Source: Bacillus sp. FJAT-45350 (GTDB taxonomy: Bacteria > Bacillota > Bacilli > Bacillales > NISU01). From it: a stretch of 64,000 nucleotides of DNA. Shown in pieces: positions 40,884 to 50,921 of this stretch (position 1 is its first letter; the number at the start of each line of letters is the position of its first letter). The position numbers and the translations under genes are program-made. The stretch lies in contig NZ_NISU01000002.1 of NCBI RefSeq assembly GCF_002335805.1, forward strand, positions 138,838-202,837, in the 5' to 3' direction. The notes beneath the pieces are model-generated. The model searched no databases. It was not told where the DNA came from and worked only from the letters and a program-made list of their open reading frames with translations.

Positions 40884-41840
40884 ATGAGCTTGAATGAGCA
40901 GGAGTATTTAAATTTATGTCAGACGATTTTTGAAAAAGGAGCTAAAAAAGGGGATCGAACAGGTACAGGTACGGTTTCTATATTTGGACACCAAATGAAA
41001 TTTGATTTAAATGAAGGCTTTCCTTTATTAACGACAAAACGTGTTCCTTTTAGATTAGTTGTCAGTGAGCTATTATGGTTTATTAAAGGTGATACAAACA
41101 TACGTTATCTATTAAAGCATAATAATAATATATGGAATGAGTGGGCTTTTGAGCGGTGGACGAAAAGTGAAGAGTATTCAGGTCCAAATATGGAAGAATT
41201 CGGGATTCGTTGTCAACAAGATGAAGATTTTAACAAAGTGTATCAGGATGAAATGGACAAGTTCAAGGAAAAAATACTAAATGATGATGATTTTGCAAAG
41301 AAATACGGCGACTTAGGCAATGTTTATGGGAAGCAGTGGAGAGAATGGCGTACAACTACAGATGAGACAATAGATCAGCTAAAAGACGTGATCGATATGA
41401 TAAAAACAAACCCTAATTCTAGACGTTTATTAGTATCAGCATGGAATCCAGAGGATGTACCCAATATGGCATTACCTCCTTGTCATACGATGTTCCAGTT
41501 TTATGTCGCAGATGGAAAATTGTCGTGCCAGCTTTATCAGCGAAGTGCGGATGTGTTCCTAGGTGTTCCATTTAATATAGCAAGCTATGCGCTATTGACT
41601 CATCTAATTGCACATGAATGTGGTTTAGGAGTAGGAGAGTTTGTTCATACATTAGGTGACGCACATATTTATTTAAATCATCAAGAGCAAGTAGAAACAC
41701 AGCTGGAAAGAGATGTACGTGCATTACCAACAATCAAAATAAATTCAGAGCTTGGCTCAGTTTTTGATGCTGAAATGGATGACATTGAGTTAATTGGGTA
41801 CGATCCCCACCCTTCAATAAAAGCCCCAATAGCAGTTTAA
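40884..41840 (+). CDS. thyA: thymidylate synthase ThyA (Lactobacillus-type, long form)
   Basis: Makes dTMP from dUMP with methylene-tetrahydrofolate. Catalytic Cys in [12 protein letters not shown], dUMP Arg in GDRTGTG and [12 protein letters not shown]. The 318 residues include the roughly 50-residue insert of the L. casei type (about 85-140). AAAGGAAG lies before ATG 40884. Followed by dfrA, which regenerates its cofactor. Confidence 0.96.
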   Translation: MSLNEQEYLNLCQTIFEKGAKKGDRTGTGTVSIFGHQMKFDLNEGFPLLTTKRVPFRLVVSELLWFIKGDTNIRYLLKHNNNIWNEWAFERWTKSEEYSGPNMEEFGIRCQQDEDFNKVYQDEMDKFKEKILNDDDFAKKYGDLGNVYGKQWREWRTTTDETIDQLKDVIDMIKTNPNSRRLLVSAWNPEDVPNMALPPCHTMFQFYVADGKLSCQLYQRSADVFLGVPFNIASYALLTHLIAHECGLGVGEFVHTLGDAHIYLNHQEQVETQLERDVRALPTIKINSELGSVFDAEMDDIELIGYDPHPSIKAPIAV

Positions 41841-41872
41841 ATATTAAAATTCTGAACGAACGGAGTGTTCTA

Positions 41873-42361
41873 ATGATTTCATTTATTGTTGCCATGGATA
41901 CGAACCGCGTCATTGGAAAAGATAATGATTTGCCTTGGAAATTGCCAGCAGACTTAGCATATTTTAAAAAGGTGACGATGGGAAACCCGATTTTGATGGG
42001 CAGAAAAACACATGAATCAATTGGTCGACCACTACCAGGTAGGGATAATATTATTATTACTAGAAACGAGAATTACGAAGCAGAAGGCTGTATCGTTGTT
42101 CATTCAACAGAAGAAATAAAGAAGCTTGAACAAGAGAGAAGTGATGAGATATTTGTTATTGGTGGGGCAGAAATTTTTAAAGAGACTCTCCCAATTGCAG
42201 ACAAATTATATATCACTCTAATTCATGAAGAGTTTGATGGAGATACATTCTTCCCCGAGATAGATATGAAGCAATGGAAGCTAATTTCATCAGAAAAAGG
42301 AATTGTAGATGAAAAAAATATACATGAGCACGAATTCTTAATTTATGAGAGAAAATCGTAA
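41873..42361 (+). CDS. dfrA: dihydrofolate reductase
   Basis: 162 residues. NADPH and folate motifs VAMDTNRVIGKDNDLPWKLP, MGRKTHESIGRPLPGR and FVIGGAEIF. Works with ThyA. ACGGAGTG before the ATG. Forms a unit with thyA. Confidence 0.96.
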   Translation: MISFIVAMDTNRVIGKDNDLPWKLPADLAYFKKVTMGNPILMGRKTHESIGRPLPGRDNIIITRNENYEAEGCIVVHSTEEIKKLEQERSDEIFVIGGAEIFKETLPIADKLYITLIHEEFDGDTFFPEIDMKQWKLISSEKGIVDEKNIHEHEFLIYERKS

Positions 42362-42420
42362 ATAGCAGGTCAACCCTGTCCCCCGCATGCATAGGTATAG
42401 TGCAAAGGGGGTTTTTTACT

Positions 42421-43221
42421 ATGCGCAGCAGATGGAACAGACCTAGACCCCGCAAAGGCCCACTGCCTTTTCGGTATGTGTTGCTATTATCGTTTGTTAT
42501 TTTTATTGTTTTGACCGTGCAAGGTTTCTGGCTTGTGGAAAAGGGGATTAGACCGACCTTAATCCATATTGCTAAAACAGAAACTCAAAAAATCGGTACA
42601 CAGGCAATAAATGATGCAATTTCAAAAAAGATTGTCGAACAGATTGATATGGAAGAATTAATTATTGTAGATAAGGATAACAACGGTGATATTACATCTG
42701 TCAGTTTTAACACGCAAATTTATAACCGGGTAACATCAGAAGCAACACTAAGGGTACAAAAGTATTTAAAAATGGTAGAGCAAGGTCAAATTGAAGATTT
42801 GGGAGTACCTGATGGAGTTGAAGTAGAGTGGAATGAACAATCGTTCTCGCAAAACGGAATTATTCATACGATCCCTCTAGGTCAAGCTACAAACAATGCC
42901 CTTCTCGCTCATTTAGGTCCACAAGTACCAGTACGTTTTACAGCGATTGGAGATGTAAAGGCACAAATGAGTGAAAGAATTGAGTCTACAGGCATTAATA
43001 ACACGTACATACGTGTCTCTGTTGACATCCAAGTCGATGTAAAAGTCGTTATACCATTTGCGACAGATACGGAAGTGGTTGCTACATCAATTCCAGTTGG
43101 CATTATGTTCGTTCAAGGAAAAGTTCCTGAATTTTATAATTCTGGTGGTGGAGAAATGCCAGCTCCAGCGATTATAAGGGAATCAGATATACGAGAGGTA
43201 ATTGAAAACAATCAAAATTAA
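42421..43221 (+). CDS. yunB: sporulation protein YunB
   Basis: 266 residues with one N-terminal membrane anchor (about 22-45) and a soluble domain outside. ETQKIGTQAINDAISKKI and VRFTAIGDVKAQMSERIESTGINN-type stretches match YunB, a mother-cell (sigma-E class) protein of forespore maturation. The ATG at 42421 follows AAGGGGG by about 10 bases. Confidence 0.92.
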   Translation: MRSRWNRPRPRKGPLPFRYVLLLSFVIFIVLTVQGFWLVEKGIRPTLIHIAKTETQKIGTQAINDAISKKIVEQIDMEELIIVDKDNNGDITSVSFNTQIYNRVTSEATLRVQKYLKMVEQGQIEDLGVPDGVEVEWNEQSFSQNGIIHTIPLGQATNNALLAHLGPQVPVRFTAIGDVKAQMSERIESTGINNTYIRVSVDIQVDVKVVIPFATDTEVVATSIPVGIMFVQGKVPEFYNSGGGEMPAPAIIRESDIREVIENNQN

Positions 43222-43232
43222 TTTTGTTAGTA

Positions 43233-43275
43233 AGATAGGTGTCCTAAAAGTTATTAGCTTTAGGGGCACCTATTT
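43233..43275 (+). terminator. yunB terminator
   Basis: ATAGGTG-CCTAAAAG pairs with CTTTAGG-CACCTAT. Confidence 0.75.
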
Positions 43276-43334
43276 CTATTAGAAATGTTCCATCAACTTT
43301 TCGAGAAAATTCGTCAAAAAATTCAAAAAATCCT

Positions 43335-43363
43335 TTGACAAACTAAAAGCCCGTAATTATAAT
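43335..43363 (+). promoter_or_regulatory. consensus sigma-A promoter before the NSS transporter
   Basis: TTGACA, exactly 17 bases, TATAAT: a perfect match. It implies a leader of about 200 bases before the ATG at 43568. I see no known riboswitch or T-box in it. Confidence 0.8.
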
Positions 43364-43567
43364 AAAATAATGAATTGTCAGAAAATAAAAAGACGGTTCA
43401 AGAAGGGAATGCCTCATTTTATTAATTTTATGCGTTAAAGTGAATAGGTATTTTCTTTTACTATAATAAATGTTTAGACAAGAATAATATTTTTATATAT
43501 AATAATGTTTAAATATTTAGAATATAATGTATTGTCAAACAAAACACTTTAGAAAGGGGTAGAGAAA

Positions 43568-45085
43568 ATGAATTATCGTGAACAATGGGGCACACGTGCT
43601 GGTTTCATACTAGCTGCAATTGGTTCTGCTGTAGGGTTAGGTAATATTTGGCGTTTCCCTTATGTGGCCTATGAAAATGGAGGAGGAGCCTTTTTACTAC
43701 CGTATTTATTTGCACTTTTAACTGCTGGTATTCCGCTATTAATAATGGAGTTTACAATGGGTCACAAGTATCGCGGCTCAGCCCCACTATCATATGCACG
43801 CATGAATAAGAAAACTGAATGGATTGGTTGGTGGCAAGTAGCTATATCCTTTGTCATTGCAACATACTATGCTGTTATCATCGCATGGGCTATGGCATAT
43901 GCATACTTTGCACTAGATTTAAGATGGGGTGATGATACAGGAGGATTCCTTTTCGGAGAGCATTTACAGCTAGCTGATGCTCCAGGTCAGGTTGGAAGTC
44001 TTGTACCATCTGTATTTATTCCACTTATTCTTGTATGGGTGATTACTTTAGGTGTTTTATTTAAAGGGGTTAAGAAAGGGATTGAGGTTGCAAACCGTAT
44101 CTTCATTCCGACATTAGTGGTATTATTCTTAATTATTGTTATTCGTGCTGTAACTCTTGACGGAGCAGCTTTAGGTTTAGATTCATTCTTCAAGCCAAAC
44201 TGGAGTGAAATTATGACGCCTAGTGTTTGGGTAGCGGCTTATGGGCAAGTATTCTTCAGTTTATCAATTGCCTTTGCTATTATGATTACGTACTCAAGCT
44301 ATCTTGGTAAAAAATCAGATATTACAAACAACGCTTTCATTACAGGTTTTGGTAACTCTAGTTTTGAAATGCTAGCAGGTATTGGTGTATTTGCTGCGTT
44401 AGGTTTCATGGCTACACAAGCAGGAGTAGGGGTAGATGAAGTTGCTGCTGCAGGTATTGGTTTAGCTTTCGTGGTGTTCCCACAAATTATAAATGAGTTC
44501 CCTGCATTAAATGGATTATTTGGATTCTTATTCTTTGCAAGTTTGGTATTAGCAGGTCTATCATCTTTAATTTCAATCGTACAAACGTATGTAGCTGGGA
44601 TTCAAGATAAGTTTAAAGTATCACGTACAAAAGCAGTTATGTATGGTGGTGGACTATCTGCATTAATTTCAATCTTATATGCTACACAAGGTGGATTATA
44701 CTTCTTAGACGCAGCTGACTATTTCATTAACACATTTGGTATCGCTCTTTCTGGTTTAATCAGTGTTATTGCAATTGCTTGGTTTGCGAAGAAGCTTCCT
44801 GATTTACAAAGTCATGCAAACTCAGTATCAGATATTGTATTAGGACAATGGTGGAAAATCTGCTTAGGTATTATTACACCTGTTGTACTTGGATACATGG
44901 CTATCCAAAACTTAATTGGAAACTTCCAAGAGAATTATGAAGGTTATCCAACATCGTTCTTACTATATTCTGGATGGGGCGTTGCTATTGGTGCAATTGT
45001 AATTGGATTTATTTTTGCGTCACTTAAATGGGGTAAAAACGACCTAGAGGTTCCTACAACAACTGACAAAGGAGCTGATCAATAA
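43568..45085 (+). CDS. sodium-dependent transporter, NSS family
   Basis: 505 residues with about 12 membrane segments. The LeuT-like start is WGTRAGFILAAIGSAVGLGN, IWRFPYVAYENGGGAFLLPY, and the sodium/substrate segment GYGQ-like AAYGQVFFSLSIAFAIMITY is present. Takes up an amino acid with Na+. The small subunit gene right behind it is the MetS type of the methionine/alanine transporter MetP, which suggests that substrate range. AAAGGGGTAG before the ATG. Confidence 0.93.
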   Translation: MNYREQWGTRAGFILAAIGSAVGLGNIWRFPYVAYENGGGAFLLPYLFALLTAGIPLLIMEFTMGHKYRGSAPLSYARMNKKTEWIGWWQVAISFVIATYYAVIIAWAMAYAYFALDLRWGDDTGGFLFGEHLQLADAPGQVGSLVPSVFIPLILVWVITLGVLFKGVKKGIEVANRIFIPTLVVLFLIIVIRAVTLDGAALGLDSFFKPNWSEIMTPSVWVAAYGQVFFSLSIAFAIMITYSSYLGKKSDITNNAFITGFGNSSFEMLAGIGVFAALGFMATQAGVGVDEVAAAGIGLAFVVFPQIINEFPALNGLFGFLFFASLVLAGLSSLISIVQTYVAGIQDKFKVSRTKAVMYGGGLSALISILYATQGGLYFLDAADYFINTFGIALSGLISVIAIAWFAKKLPDLQSHANSVSDIVLGQWWKICLGIITPVVLGYMAIQNLIGNFQENYEGYPTSFLLYSGWGVAIGAIVIGFIFASLKWGKNDLEVPTTTDKGADQ

Positions 45086-45192
45086 TGAGTGCAAGTGCAA
45101 TCGTTATGATGATTATTGGATTAGGAATTATTTGGGGTGGATTAACATTAAGTATCCTTCATGCTGTGAAAGTAGCGAAACAAAGTAAATAA
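45085..45192 (+). CDS. NSS transporter small subunit (MetS-like)
   Basis: 35-residue one-segment membrane protein (MSASAIVMMIIGLGIIWGGL, then TLSILHAVKVAKQSK). It overlaps the transporter stop by one base (TAATG). Such small subunits are required by MetP-type transporters. Short, but conserved in place and pattern; a terminator follows. Confidence 0.9.
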   Translation: MSASAIVMMIIGLGIIWGGLTLSILHAVKVAKQSK

Positions 45193-45199
45193 TATGTAG

Positions 45200-45239
45200 A
45201 AATTGCGTCAAGGTTTGATAAACCTTGACGCAATTTTTG
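45200..45239 (+). terminator. terminator after the NSS pair
   Basis: AAATTGCGTCAAGGTT pairs perfectly with AACCTTGACGCAATTT, then T residues. Confidence 0.92.
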
Positions 45240-45307
45240 TTTAGGAAACTGTACTTTAATGTGGATAAATGAAAGCATATTCAACAAATTCCACTTGCAT
45301 GCTTTCC

Positions 45308-46312
45308 TTATTTTTTCTTTGCTGCTCGCTCTTGTCGTTCCCAACGTTTTAATGATGGGTATGGGTCAAAGGACCATTCTGTATAACCATTGTCACGGTA
45401 CATACCGTAATGTAAATGTGGTGGGAATTTCCCTTGTGTACCAGGCTTTCCATAACCACTACTTCCTACATAGCCAATTACATCTCCTGGCTTAACAACG
45501 GTACCAGTATCAATTCCTTTTTCAAATCCACTTAGATGAGCGTAATAATGATAGACATTGTTTAGATCACGTACACCAACGCGCCATCCACCGTATCGAT
45601 TCCAACCTTTTAGTTCTACGATACCATACGTAGTTGATTTAACAGGAACGTTATAATTAGCGAAAATGTCCGTACCTTCATGGATGCGTCGTCCACCCCA
45701 GCCACGCTTATCACCCCATGTATTTTTGTAGCTATAGTTGTGGTGAAGTGGCATTGGAAACGCATTTTTGTTTAAGTCTAATGTGTCAAAGGTTTCGAAT
45801 ATTTTCGAATGACCGTGTATAATGTTTACAGTTTGTTCCCGGTGATAGTATTCCCACAAGGCAATGCGAAAGTCTTGTTCCTCAAAACCATATTTCTCAA
45901 TATGTCGAGCAAATGTGAAGAGAATATCTTCATCATCTGTACGGCTTGCAATTCCATCACCATTTCCGTCGAGACCGATTCCACCAAAAAGAGAAATAGA
46001 GAAAGGATCATCATCTTCTAAATTAGGATTAAGTGGTCCAACCCAGTGCTGTGGCGCAAAGTATATGCCAATGATACCTTCTTCTTCCGGTCTATCCTTT
46101 CTTGCTCTACGCAAGCCTCTTTCGTAATAATCAACAGCAGCAAGGTATTGCCACGGTACATTTGTGACAGTTTCTACTTTTTTATAAAGTGCCATTCTTT
46201 TTTCAAGCTTTTCTTCGTACGATAGTTCTTCGTTAGCGTAAATATTTGTTTCTGTTACTGTAGGTATAACCATGAAAAAAACAATGAAAATGATGGCAAC
46301 CTTTTTCATCAT
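45308..46312 (-). CDS. lytH: sporulation L-Ala-D-Glu endopeptidase LytH (M23)
   Basis: 334 residues: signal/anchor segment (about 3-22), a helical region, and an M23 metallopeptidase domain (about 205-325) with zinc motifs HEGTDIF and HLHYG plus HYYAHLSGF. In B. subtilis LytH (YunA) trims cross-links in spore cortex. ATG 46312 has AAAGGAG 10 bases upstream. Divergent from lipA, as in B. subtilis. Confidence 0.92.
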   Translation of the reverse strand: MMKKVAIIFIVFFMVIPTVTETNIYANEELSYEEKLEKRMALYKKVETVTNVPWQYLAAVDYYERGLRRARKDRPEEEGIIGIYFAPQHWVGPLNPNLEDDDPFSISLFGGIGLDGNGDGIASRTDDEDILFTFARHIEKYGFEEQDFRIALWEYYHREQTVNIIHGHSKIFETFDTLDLNKNAFPMPLHHNYSYKNTWGDKRGWGGRRIHEGTDIFANYNVPVKSTTYGIVELKGWNRYGGWRVGVRDLNNVYHYYAHLSGFEKGIDTGTVVKPGDVIGYVGSSGYGKPGTQGKFPPHLHYGMYRDNGYTEWSFDPYPSLKRWERQERAAKKK

Positions 46313-46578
46313 TGTTAAAAGCTCCTTTCTCACTTACTGTTAGAATTAGTTTGATTCTATTTGTTCAAAATAATAGTAGGTAAATGGTGGTAAAATTCCT
46401 GTGAGATTTGGAACTTGTCCAATGCCGTGTTACATTATAGGTTGAAAGGTTTCTATTCCTTTTAAGTATGTTAGTCGACAAATACAATTAATCATGAGAT
46501 GATAATATTAAAATAATAGTTAAGCACTATAGGCTACATAAAGAGCTATTGGCCAAATTTATAATTGGAGTGAAAAAA

Positions 46579-47484
46579 ATGGCAAAGAAAGAAGAACATA
46601 TTCGAAAACCAGATTGGCTAAAAATTAAATTAACAACGAATGAAACATATACAGGCTTAAAAAAAATGATGCGAGAAAAAAATCTTCATACAGTGTGTGA
46701 AGAAGCTAGATGTCCAAATATCCATGAATGTTGGGCAGAAAGAAAAACAGCTACTTTTATGATTCTTGGAGATGTTTGTACTCGTGCTTGTCGTTTTTGT
46801 GCGGTAAAAACAGGACTACCTACTGAACTAGATACTAAAGAGCCTGAACGAGTTGCTGAATCAGTTGAGTTAATGGGTCTTAAGCATGCTGTTATCACAG
46901 CAGTTGCAAGAGATGATTTAAAAGATGGTGGAGCTACTATTTTTGCAGAAACAGTACGTGCTGTTCGTAAAAAAAGTCCTTTCTGTACAATTGAAGTATT
47001 ACCTTCTGATATGATGGGTTCTCTAGATAGCTTAAGAACATTAATGGACTCTAAGCCTAATATTCTGAATCATAATATTGAAACAGTGCGTCGCTTGACT
47101 CCAAGGGTGCGAGCGCGTGCAACATATGACCGTTCATTAGAGTTTTTACGTCGTGCTAAGGAATTACAACCACAAATCCCAACCAAGTCAAGTTTAATGA
47201 TTGGTATAGGCGAGACATGGGACGAAATTCTTGAGGTAATGGATGATTTACGTGCAAATAATGTAGATATTATGACAATAGGTCAATACTTACAGCCGTC
47301 AAGAAAGCATCTAAAGGTTGAAAAGTACTATTCACCTGATGAATTTGCAGAGCTTAAAGAAATCGCCTTATCAAAAGGATTCAATCACTGTGAAGCTGGT
47401 CCATTAGTACGTTCTTCGTATCATGCTGATGAGCAAGTAAACGAAGCACAAGTGAGAGAAGAAGCAAAAAAAGCTGTAGAATAG
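46579..47484 (+). CDS. lipA: lipoyl synthase
   Basis: Radical SAM enzyme that inserts two sulfurs into octanoyl groups. 301 residues, auxiliary cluster motif [12 protein letters not shown] (CX4CX5C), radical SAM motif CTRACRFC (CX3CX2C), and a C-terminal [17 protein letters not shown] before ATG 46579. Relies on the Suf system in this window, and GcvH is a main acceptor. Confidence 0.97.
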   Translation: MAKKEEHIRKPDWLKIKLTTNETYTGLKKMMREKNLHTVCEEARCPNIHECWAERKTATFMILGDVCTRACRFCAVKTGLPTELDTKEPERVAESVELMGLKHAVITAVARDDLKDGGATIFAETVRAVRKKSPFCTIEVLPSDMMGSLDSLRTLMDSKPNILNHNIETVRRLTPRVRARATYDRSLEFLRRAKELQPQIPTKSSLMIGIGETWDEILEVMDDLRANNVDIMTIGQYLQPSRKHLKVEKYYSPDEFAELKEIALSKGFNHCEAGPLVRSSYHADEQVNEAQVREEAKKAVE

Positions 47485-47488
47485 ATGG

Positions 47489-47526
47489 AAATAAGGGTGT
47501 GCCACTTCTAAGGCACACCCTTATTA
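47489..47526. terminator. bidirectional terminator lipA / yutC
   Basis: AATAAGGGTGTGCC pairs perfectly with GGCACACCCTTATT. Confidence 0.9.
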
Positions 47527-47531
47527 TGCTA

Positions 47532-48158
47532 TTAACGCATATTTGTATCGTCATTCCTTAAATTTGTTTCATTATCATATTGCTGTGCTTGCCCGTGCCC
47601 TTGAGGATATGATCTCATTTCCTCTATTGTTAGGCTCATAATTTCATCTACATCAGGGCTACTTGTACTTAAAGACCCAAAACGTTGAATGTCATTGAAC
47701 ATACGTGGATTATCTGCAACGTACACGTCATAAAAGCGTGGGATAATCGATTCTGCTGTTAAACGCACTTGATTTGCAACAGCTTCACGATCTTCTGAAT
47801 CCGTTGTGTACGCTATAAGTACATACTTATCAGAAACAAGTGTCCCTGCTTCCTCAACTTCAGGTAAGTAAACTGCCATTTCACTTATTGCATCAGCAAG
47901 TAATGCACGATCATAATAAGCTACTCGTGGGTTACGGTTCTGTTGTCTTACCTGTGCTTCATGATGTCGAACATAACCAAATTTAGTTCGGTCAACATCT
48001 TCACGATTAATTTTTTCAGTTTGTGAATGGTGGTACCGTACGTCTGTTTCCGCTTCACCAAGTGCTGTAGGAGATTCATTACCCATCATTTGACCGCAAC
48101 CAGTAGTAAGAGACAATGTACAAAGACCAACAAACGCCGTAAGTATCAATTTTTTCAT
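47532..48158 (-). CDS. yutC: YhcN/YlaJ family sporulation lipoprotein YutC
   Basis: 208 residues with lipobox TTGC (about 18-21). The YhcN/YlaJ domain (about 75-180) contains NPRVAYYDRALLADAISEMA, KYVLIAYTTDSEDREAVANQ and PRFYDVYVADNPRMFNDI. The family sits in the spore membrane. AGGGAGGT precedes the ATG. Confidence 0.88.
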   Translation of the reverse strand: MKKLILTAFVGLCTLSLTTGCGQMMGNESPTALGEAETDVRYHHSQTEKINREDVDRTKFGYVRHHEAQVRQQNRNPRVAYYDRALLADAISEMAVYLPEVEEAGTLVSDKYVLIAYTTDSEDREAVANQVRLTAESIIPRFYDVYVADNPRMFNDIQRFGSLSTSSPDVDEIMSLTIEEMRSYPQGHGQAQQYDNETNLRNDDTNMR

Positions 48159-48230
48159 AAAACATATACCTCCCTTTATTGAATAGAGTGACCGAAAAAT
48201 ACCGTTTTATCCGAAGTGGAGGGTAGTAAA

Positions 48231-48351
48231 AATTGCAAATGTAGAATTACAAATGGCAAATTTAATTAAAGTACAAATGCAAAAAAAGTAATTTAGCTTT
48301 CCAATTCGCAATTCGCAATTCATAATTTGTAATTGCAATTTAATTGCTCTC
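48231..48351. repeat. heptamer-repeat intergenic element 7 (inverted arms)
   Basis: Left arm AATTGCAAATGTAGAATTAC..., right arm AATTCGCAATTCGCAATTCA, then TAATTTGTAATTGCAATT and the boundary AATTGCTCT. The unit here is mainly ATTGCAA/ATTGCGA/ATTACAA. Confidence 0.85.
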
Positions 48352-48408
48352 ATGTTGTTTTTCAAAATTTGTGGTAAAATTATGTTTGAAGGTGAGGTGT
48401 AACTCAAA

Positions 48409-48705
48409 ATGGTTCGAGTTCAAGGTGTTCAATTTGAAGTAGTTGAGGATGTTAAAGAGGCTTGGAATGAAGAAGAGTTTAAAGCGAGATATAGTGAAGT
48501 ATTAAATAAATATGATTATATTGTTGGAGATTGGGGTTACGAACAGCTTCGACTTCGGGGCTTTTTTGAAGATCATAATCGTAAATCCACCTTTGATACA
48601 AAAATTAGTACATTACCAGAATATTTGTATGAATATTGTAATTTTGGTTGTGCGTATTTTGTACTGAAGAAGCAAAAAGAAAGTAAACCTAAGAAAACAG
48701 AATAA
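48409..48705 (+). CDS. yutD: YutD family protein (DUF1027)
   Basis: 98 residues, with YDYIVGDWGYEQLRLRGFFE and STLPEYLYEYCNFGCAYFVL, the typical core. Role unknown; conserved in Bacillales. GAAGGTGAGG precedes the ATG. Confidence 0.9.
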   Translation: MVRVQGVQFEVVEDVKEAWNEEEFKARYSEVLNKYDYIVGDWGYEQLRLRGFFEDHNRKSTFDTKISTLPEYLYEYCNFGCAYFVLKKQKESKPKKTE

Positions 48706-48740
48706 TTTCTTAGATAGACAAGCAATCAAGTCAAACATAT

Positions 48741-48776
48741 AAAAAAATCCACGATGACATGTCATCGTGGATTTTG
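48741..48776. terminator. bidirectional terminator
   Basis: AAAATCCACGATGA pairs perfectly with TCATCGTGGATTTT between convergent genes. Confidence 0.9.
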
Positions 48777-48828
48777 TATACGGTTTGAATAAGAGCTAAA
48801 AGTAAACATCAACTATTGGTCCTAGTCG

Positions 48829-49095
48829 TTATACTACCTCATATAAAAACTCACGTAGGTCATTCGCTTCTTCTTCTGTGATGTTGTAAGCATGTTCTAG
48901 ATAGCCTGGCTCTTCAAGGTCATCTCTACCGATGATAGCGAAACGATTTGAAAGCATATCTAGTACTAAGTGTTTTCCATAATGTTTTGATGTTGTTGTA
49001 ATCGCTAAATCAAAGCGCTGATTTTCCCCCATGAAGCTGACGAATCTAGTTTTTGTATCTTCCTGCTCGTTATATAGGTAAAAGCGTTCAGTCAT
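48829..49095 (-). CDS. DUF3055 family protein
   Basis: 88 residues, with RFVSFMGENQRFDLAITTTS, FGKHLVLD-like GKHLVLDMLSNRFAIIGRDD and YNITEEEANDLREFL. Conserved in Bacillus, role unknown. AAAGGGG before the ATG. Lies 23 bases after glpX on the same strand, so probably co-transcribed. Confidence 0.8.
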   Translation of the reverse strand: MTERFYLYNEQEDTKTRFVSFMGENQRFDLAITTTSKHYGKHLVLDMLSNRFAIIGRDDLEEPGYLEHAYNITEEEANDLREFLYEVV

Positions 49096-49118
49096 TGTAA
49101 GTTACCCCTTTCGATTGT

Positions 49119-50117
49119 TTATTCATTCATCATTATATGTGGTTTGTTATCAAGACGATGGTGTGCTTTGATGAAACGGACTGTCCCTGTTTTTGCACGC
49201 ATGACAATGGAATCAGTTTCTGCGATGTCACCACCTAAAAAGCGTACACCCTCTAATAATTCACCAGATGAAACTCCTGTAGCTGCAAAAATAGCATCAT
49301 CGCCACGTACTAAATCATCAATTGTTAGGATTTGATGAGGGTCTTCTAACCCCATCTTTTGACAACGCGCATATTCCTCATCATTCATCGGTACAAGTCG
49401 TGCCTGCATGTCTCCACCTAGAGCTTTAAGTGCCGCTGCTGAAATAACGCCCTCAGGAGCTCCGCCAGTTCCAACAAATAAATCAATTCCCGTATGAGGT
49501 AAAGCTGTTGCAATAGAAGCACCTACATCACCATCACCAAATAGCTTAACACGTGCTCCTTTATTTCTAACACGTTCAATCAGTTCGGCATGGCGTTCTC
49601 TTTCTTGAATAATAACAGTAACATCACGTACTCGTTTGTCCGTCATTTTTGCTACAATATCGATTGTTTTTTCAATCGGATCATCAATTCGAACTAGACC
49701 AGCTGCTTTAGGTCCTACAGCGATTTTTTCCATATACATATCAGGTGCATGAAGCAATGTGCCTTTATCAGCAACAGCGATAACAGCCATTGCATTAGGG
49801 TGCCCCTTTGCTACAATATTTGTACCTTCTAGAGGGTCAACTGCAATATCTACCTCTGGACCTAGTCCACTTCCAACCTCTTCTCCTATATATAGCATTG
49901 GAGCCTCATCTAATTCCCCTTCACCAATCACAACTGTTCCTTTACAGTTTACAGAGTCAAACATTTTTCTCATCGCAGTAGTTGCTGCATCATCTGCCTC
50001 GTTCTTTAATCCACGTCCTAACCATTGAGAGCAAGCCAGTGCAGCAGCTTCAGTAACTCGGACTATTTCTAGTGCTAATTCACGATCCAAACCCTTCTCC
50101 TCCAGTTCTATCTTCAT
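49119..50117 (-). CDS. glpX: fructose-1,6-bisphosphatase class II (GlpX)
   Basis: 332 residues; gluconeogenic phosphatase. Metal motifs [11 protein letters not shown] and [16 protein letters not shown], then [27 protein letters not shown] region precedes the ATG. Its place between yutD and yutE is unlike B. subtilis, where it is ywjI. Confidence 0.95.
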   Translation of the reverse strand: MKIELEEKGLDRELALEIVRVTEAAALACSQWLGRGLKNEADDAATTAMRKMFDSVNCKGTVVIGEGELDEAPMLYIGEEVGSGLGPEVDIAVDPLEGTNIVAKGHPNAMAVIAVADKGTLLHAPDMYMEKIAVGPKAAGLVRIDDPIEKTIDIVAKMTDKRVRDVTVIIQERERHAELIERVRNKGARVKLFGDGDVGASIATALPHTGIDLFVGTGGAPEGVISAAALKALGGDMQARLVPMNDEEYARCQKMGLEDPHQILTIDDLVRGDDAIFAATGVSSGELLEGVRFLGGDIAETDSIVMRAKTGTVRFIKAHHRLDNKPHIMMNE

Positions 50118-50333
50118 TTACAATTATTCAAGTAGAAAAGATAACCCCTGAACATTAGGAGCTATAATAATGGTGTTTTCCAACCATTCACTTAGTATAA
50201 TCAACCTAATCATATCAAAATAGAGAATAAGAAGAAAATATTTTATTATAATTGAGCCACTATTTTTATAACAAAATAGCGTTTATGCTATACTAATTGA
50301 AGATAACTAATGAAGTATGATGGGGGATTGAAT

Positions 50334-50783
50334 ATGTACTTTGTCGATAGAGAGAAGATTCAGCAAACATTAACGTATATGGAACAGTGTATCGATCTAT
50401 TTGAGTCTCAAGAGAAATGGGAACTTCCAATTGAACAATTAGGGTTGGAACGGATTGCTCATTCTTTTATTGAGGCGGTTATTGATGTAGGGAACAGTAT
50501 GATTGATGGCTTTATTATGAGAGATCCAGGCGGATATGAAGATATTGTAGATATATTAGAGGATGAAAAGGTATTATCATCGGGGCAAGCAGGCTCGATA
50601 AAAAATGTAGTGCGCTACCGTAAACCACTTGTTCAGTCATATATCGCGATAAATCACGAGGAACTACTTGATGTAATTCAAAAGAATTTAGAGGCATTAA
50701 AGAAATTTCCGCATTCAGTCCGAACGTATTTAGAGGTAGAATTAGGACCTGTATCAGCTTTTTTACCAGAAGAAAATAAATAA
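50334..50783 (+). CDS. yutE: YutE, DUF86/HepT-like
   Basis: 149 residues, all-helical HEPN-type fold: LGLERIAHSFIEAVIDVGNS, GGYEDIVDILEDEKVL and NVVRYRKPLVQSYIAIN. HepT relatives act as toxins with a nucleotidyltransferase partner, but none is encoded here and chromosomal YutE has no known toxicity. GGGGGATTG precedes ATG 50334. Confidence 0.85.
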   Translation: MYFVDREKIQQTLTYMEQCIDLFESQEKWELPIEQLGLERIAHSFIEAVIDVGNSMIDGFIMRDPGGYEDIVDILEDEKVLSSGQAGSIKNVVRYRKPLVQSYIAINHEELLDVIQKNLEALKKFPHSVRTYLEVELGPVSAFLPEENK

Positions 50784-50789
50784 CTCTTT

Positions 50790-50822
50790 GAAAAAATCCA
50801 TACCAAAAGGTGTGGTTTTTTC
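50790..50822 (+). terminator. yutE terminator
   Basis: AAAAATCCATACC pairs with GGTGTGGTTTTT over AAAA. Confidence 0.8.
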
Positions 50823-50921
50823 CTTTTAACAAAGGGTGTACAAACATTTCTATACATTTTTGTTTAAAAATTTACTTATGTCGCAAAATCGTCTACAATA
50901 GTAGTAAGGCGGTGAGAGATA

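Noticed and set aside
43364-43567. T-box or S-box in the NSS transporter leader
   Set aside because: None of the conserved T-box or S-box sequence blocks are present.
50334-50783. Toxin-antitoxin system (HepT-like YutE)
   Set aside because: No adjacent nucleotidyltransferase-type antitoxin gene; YutE is a stable chromosomal gene in Bacillus.
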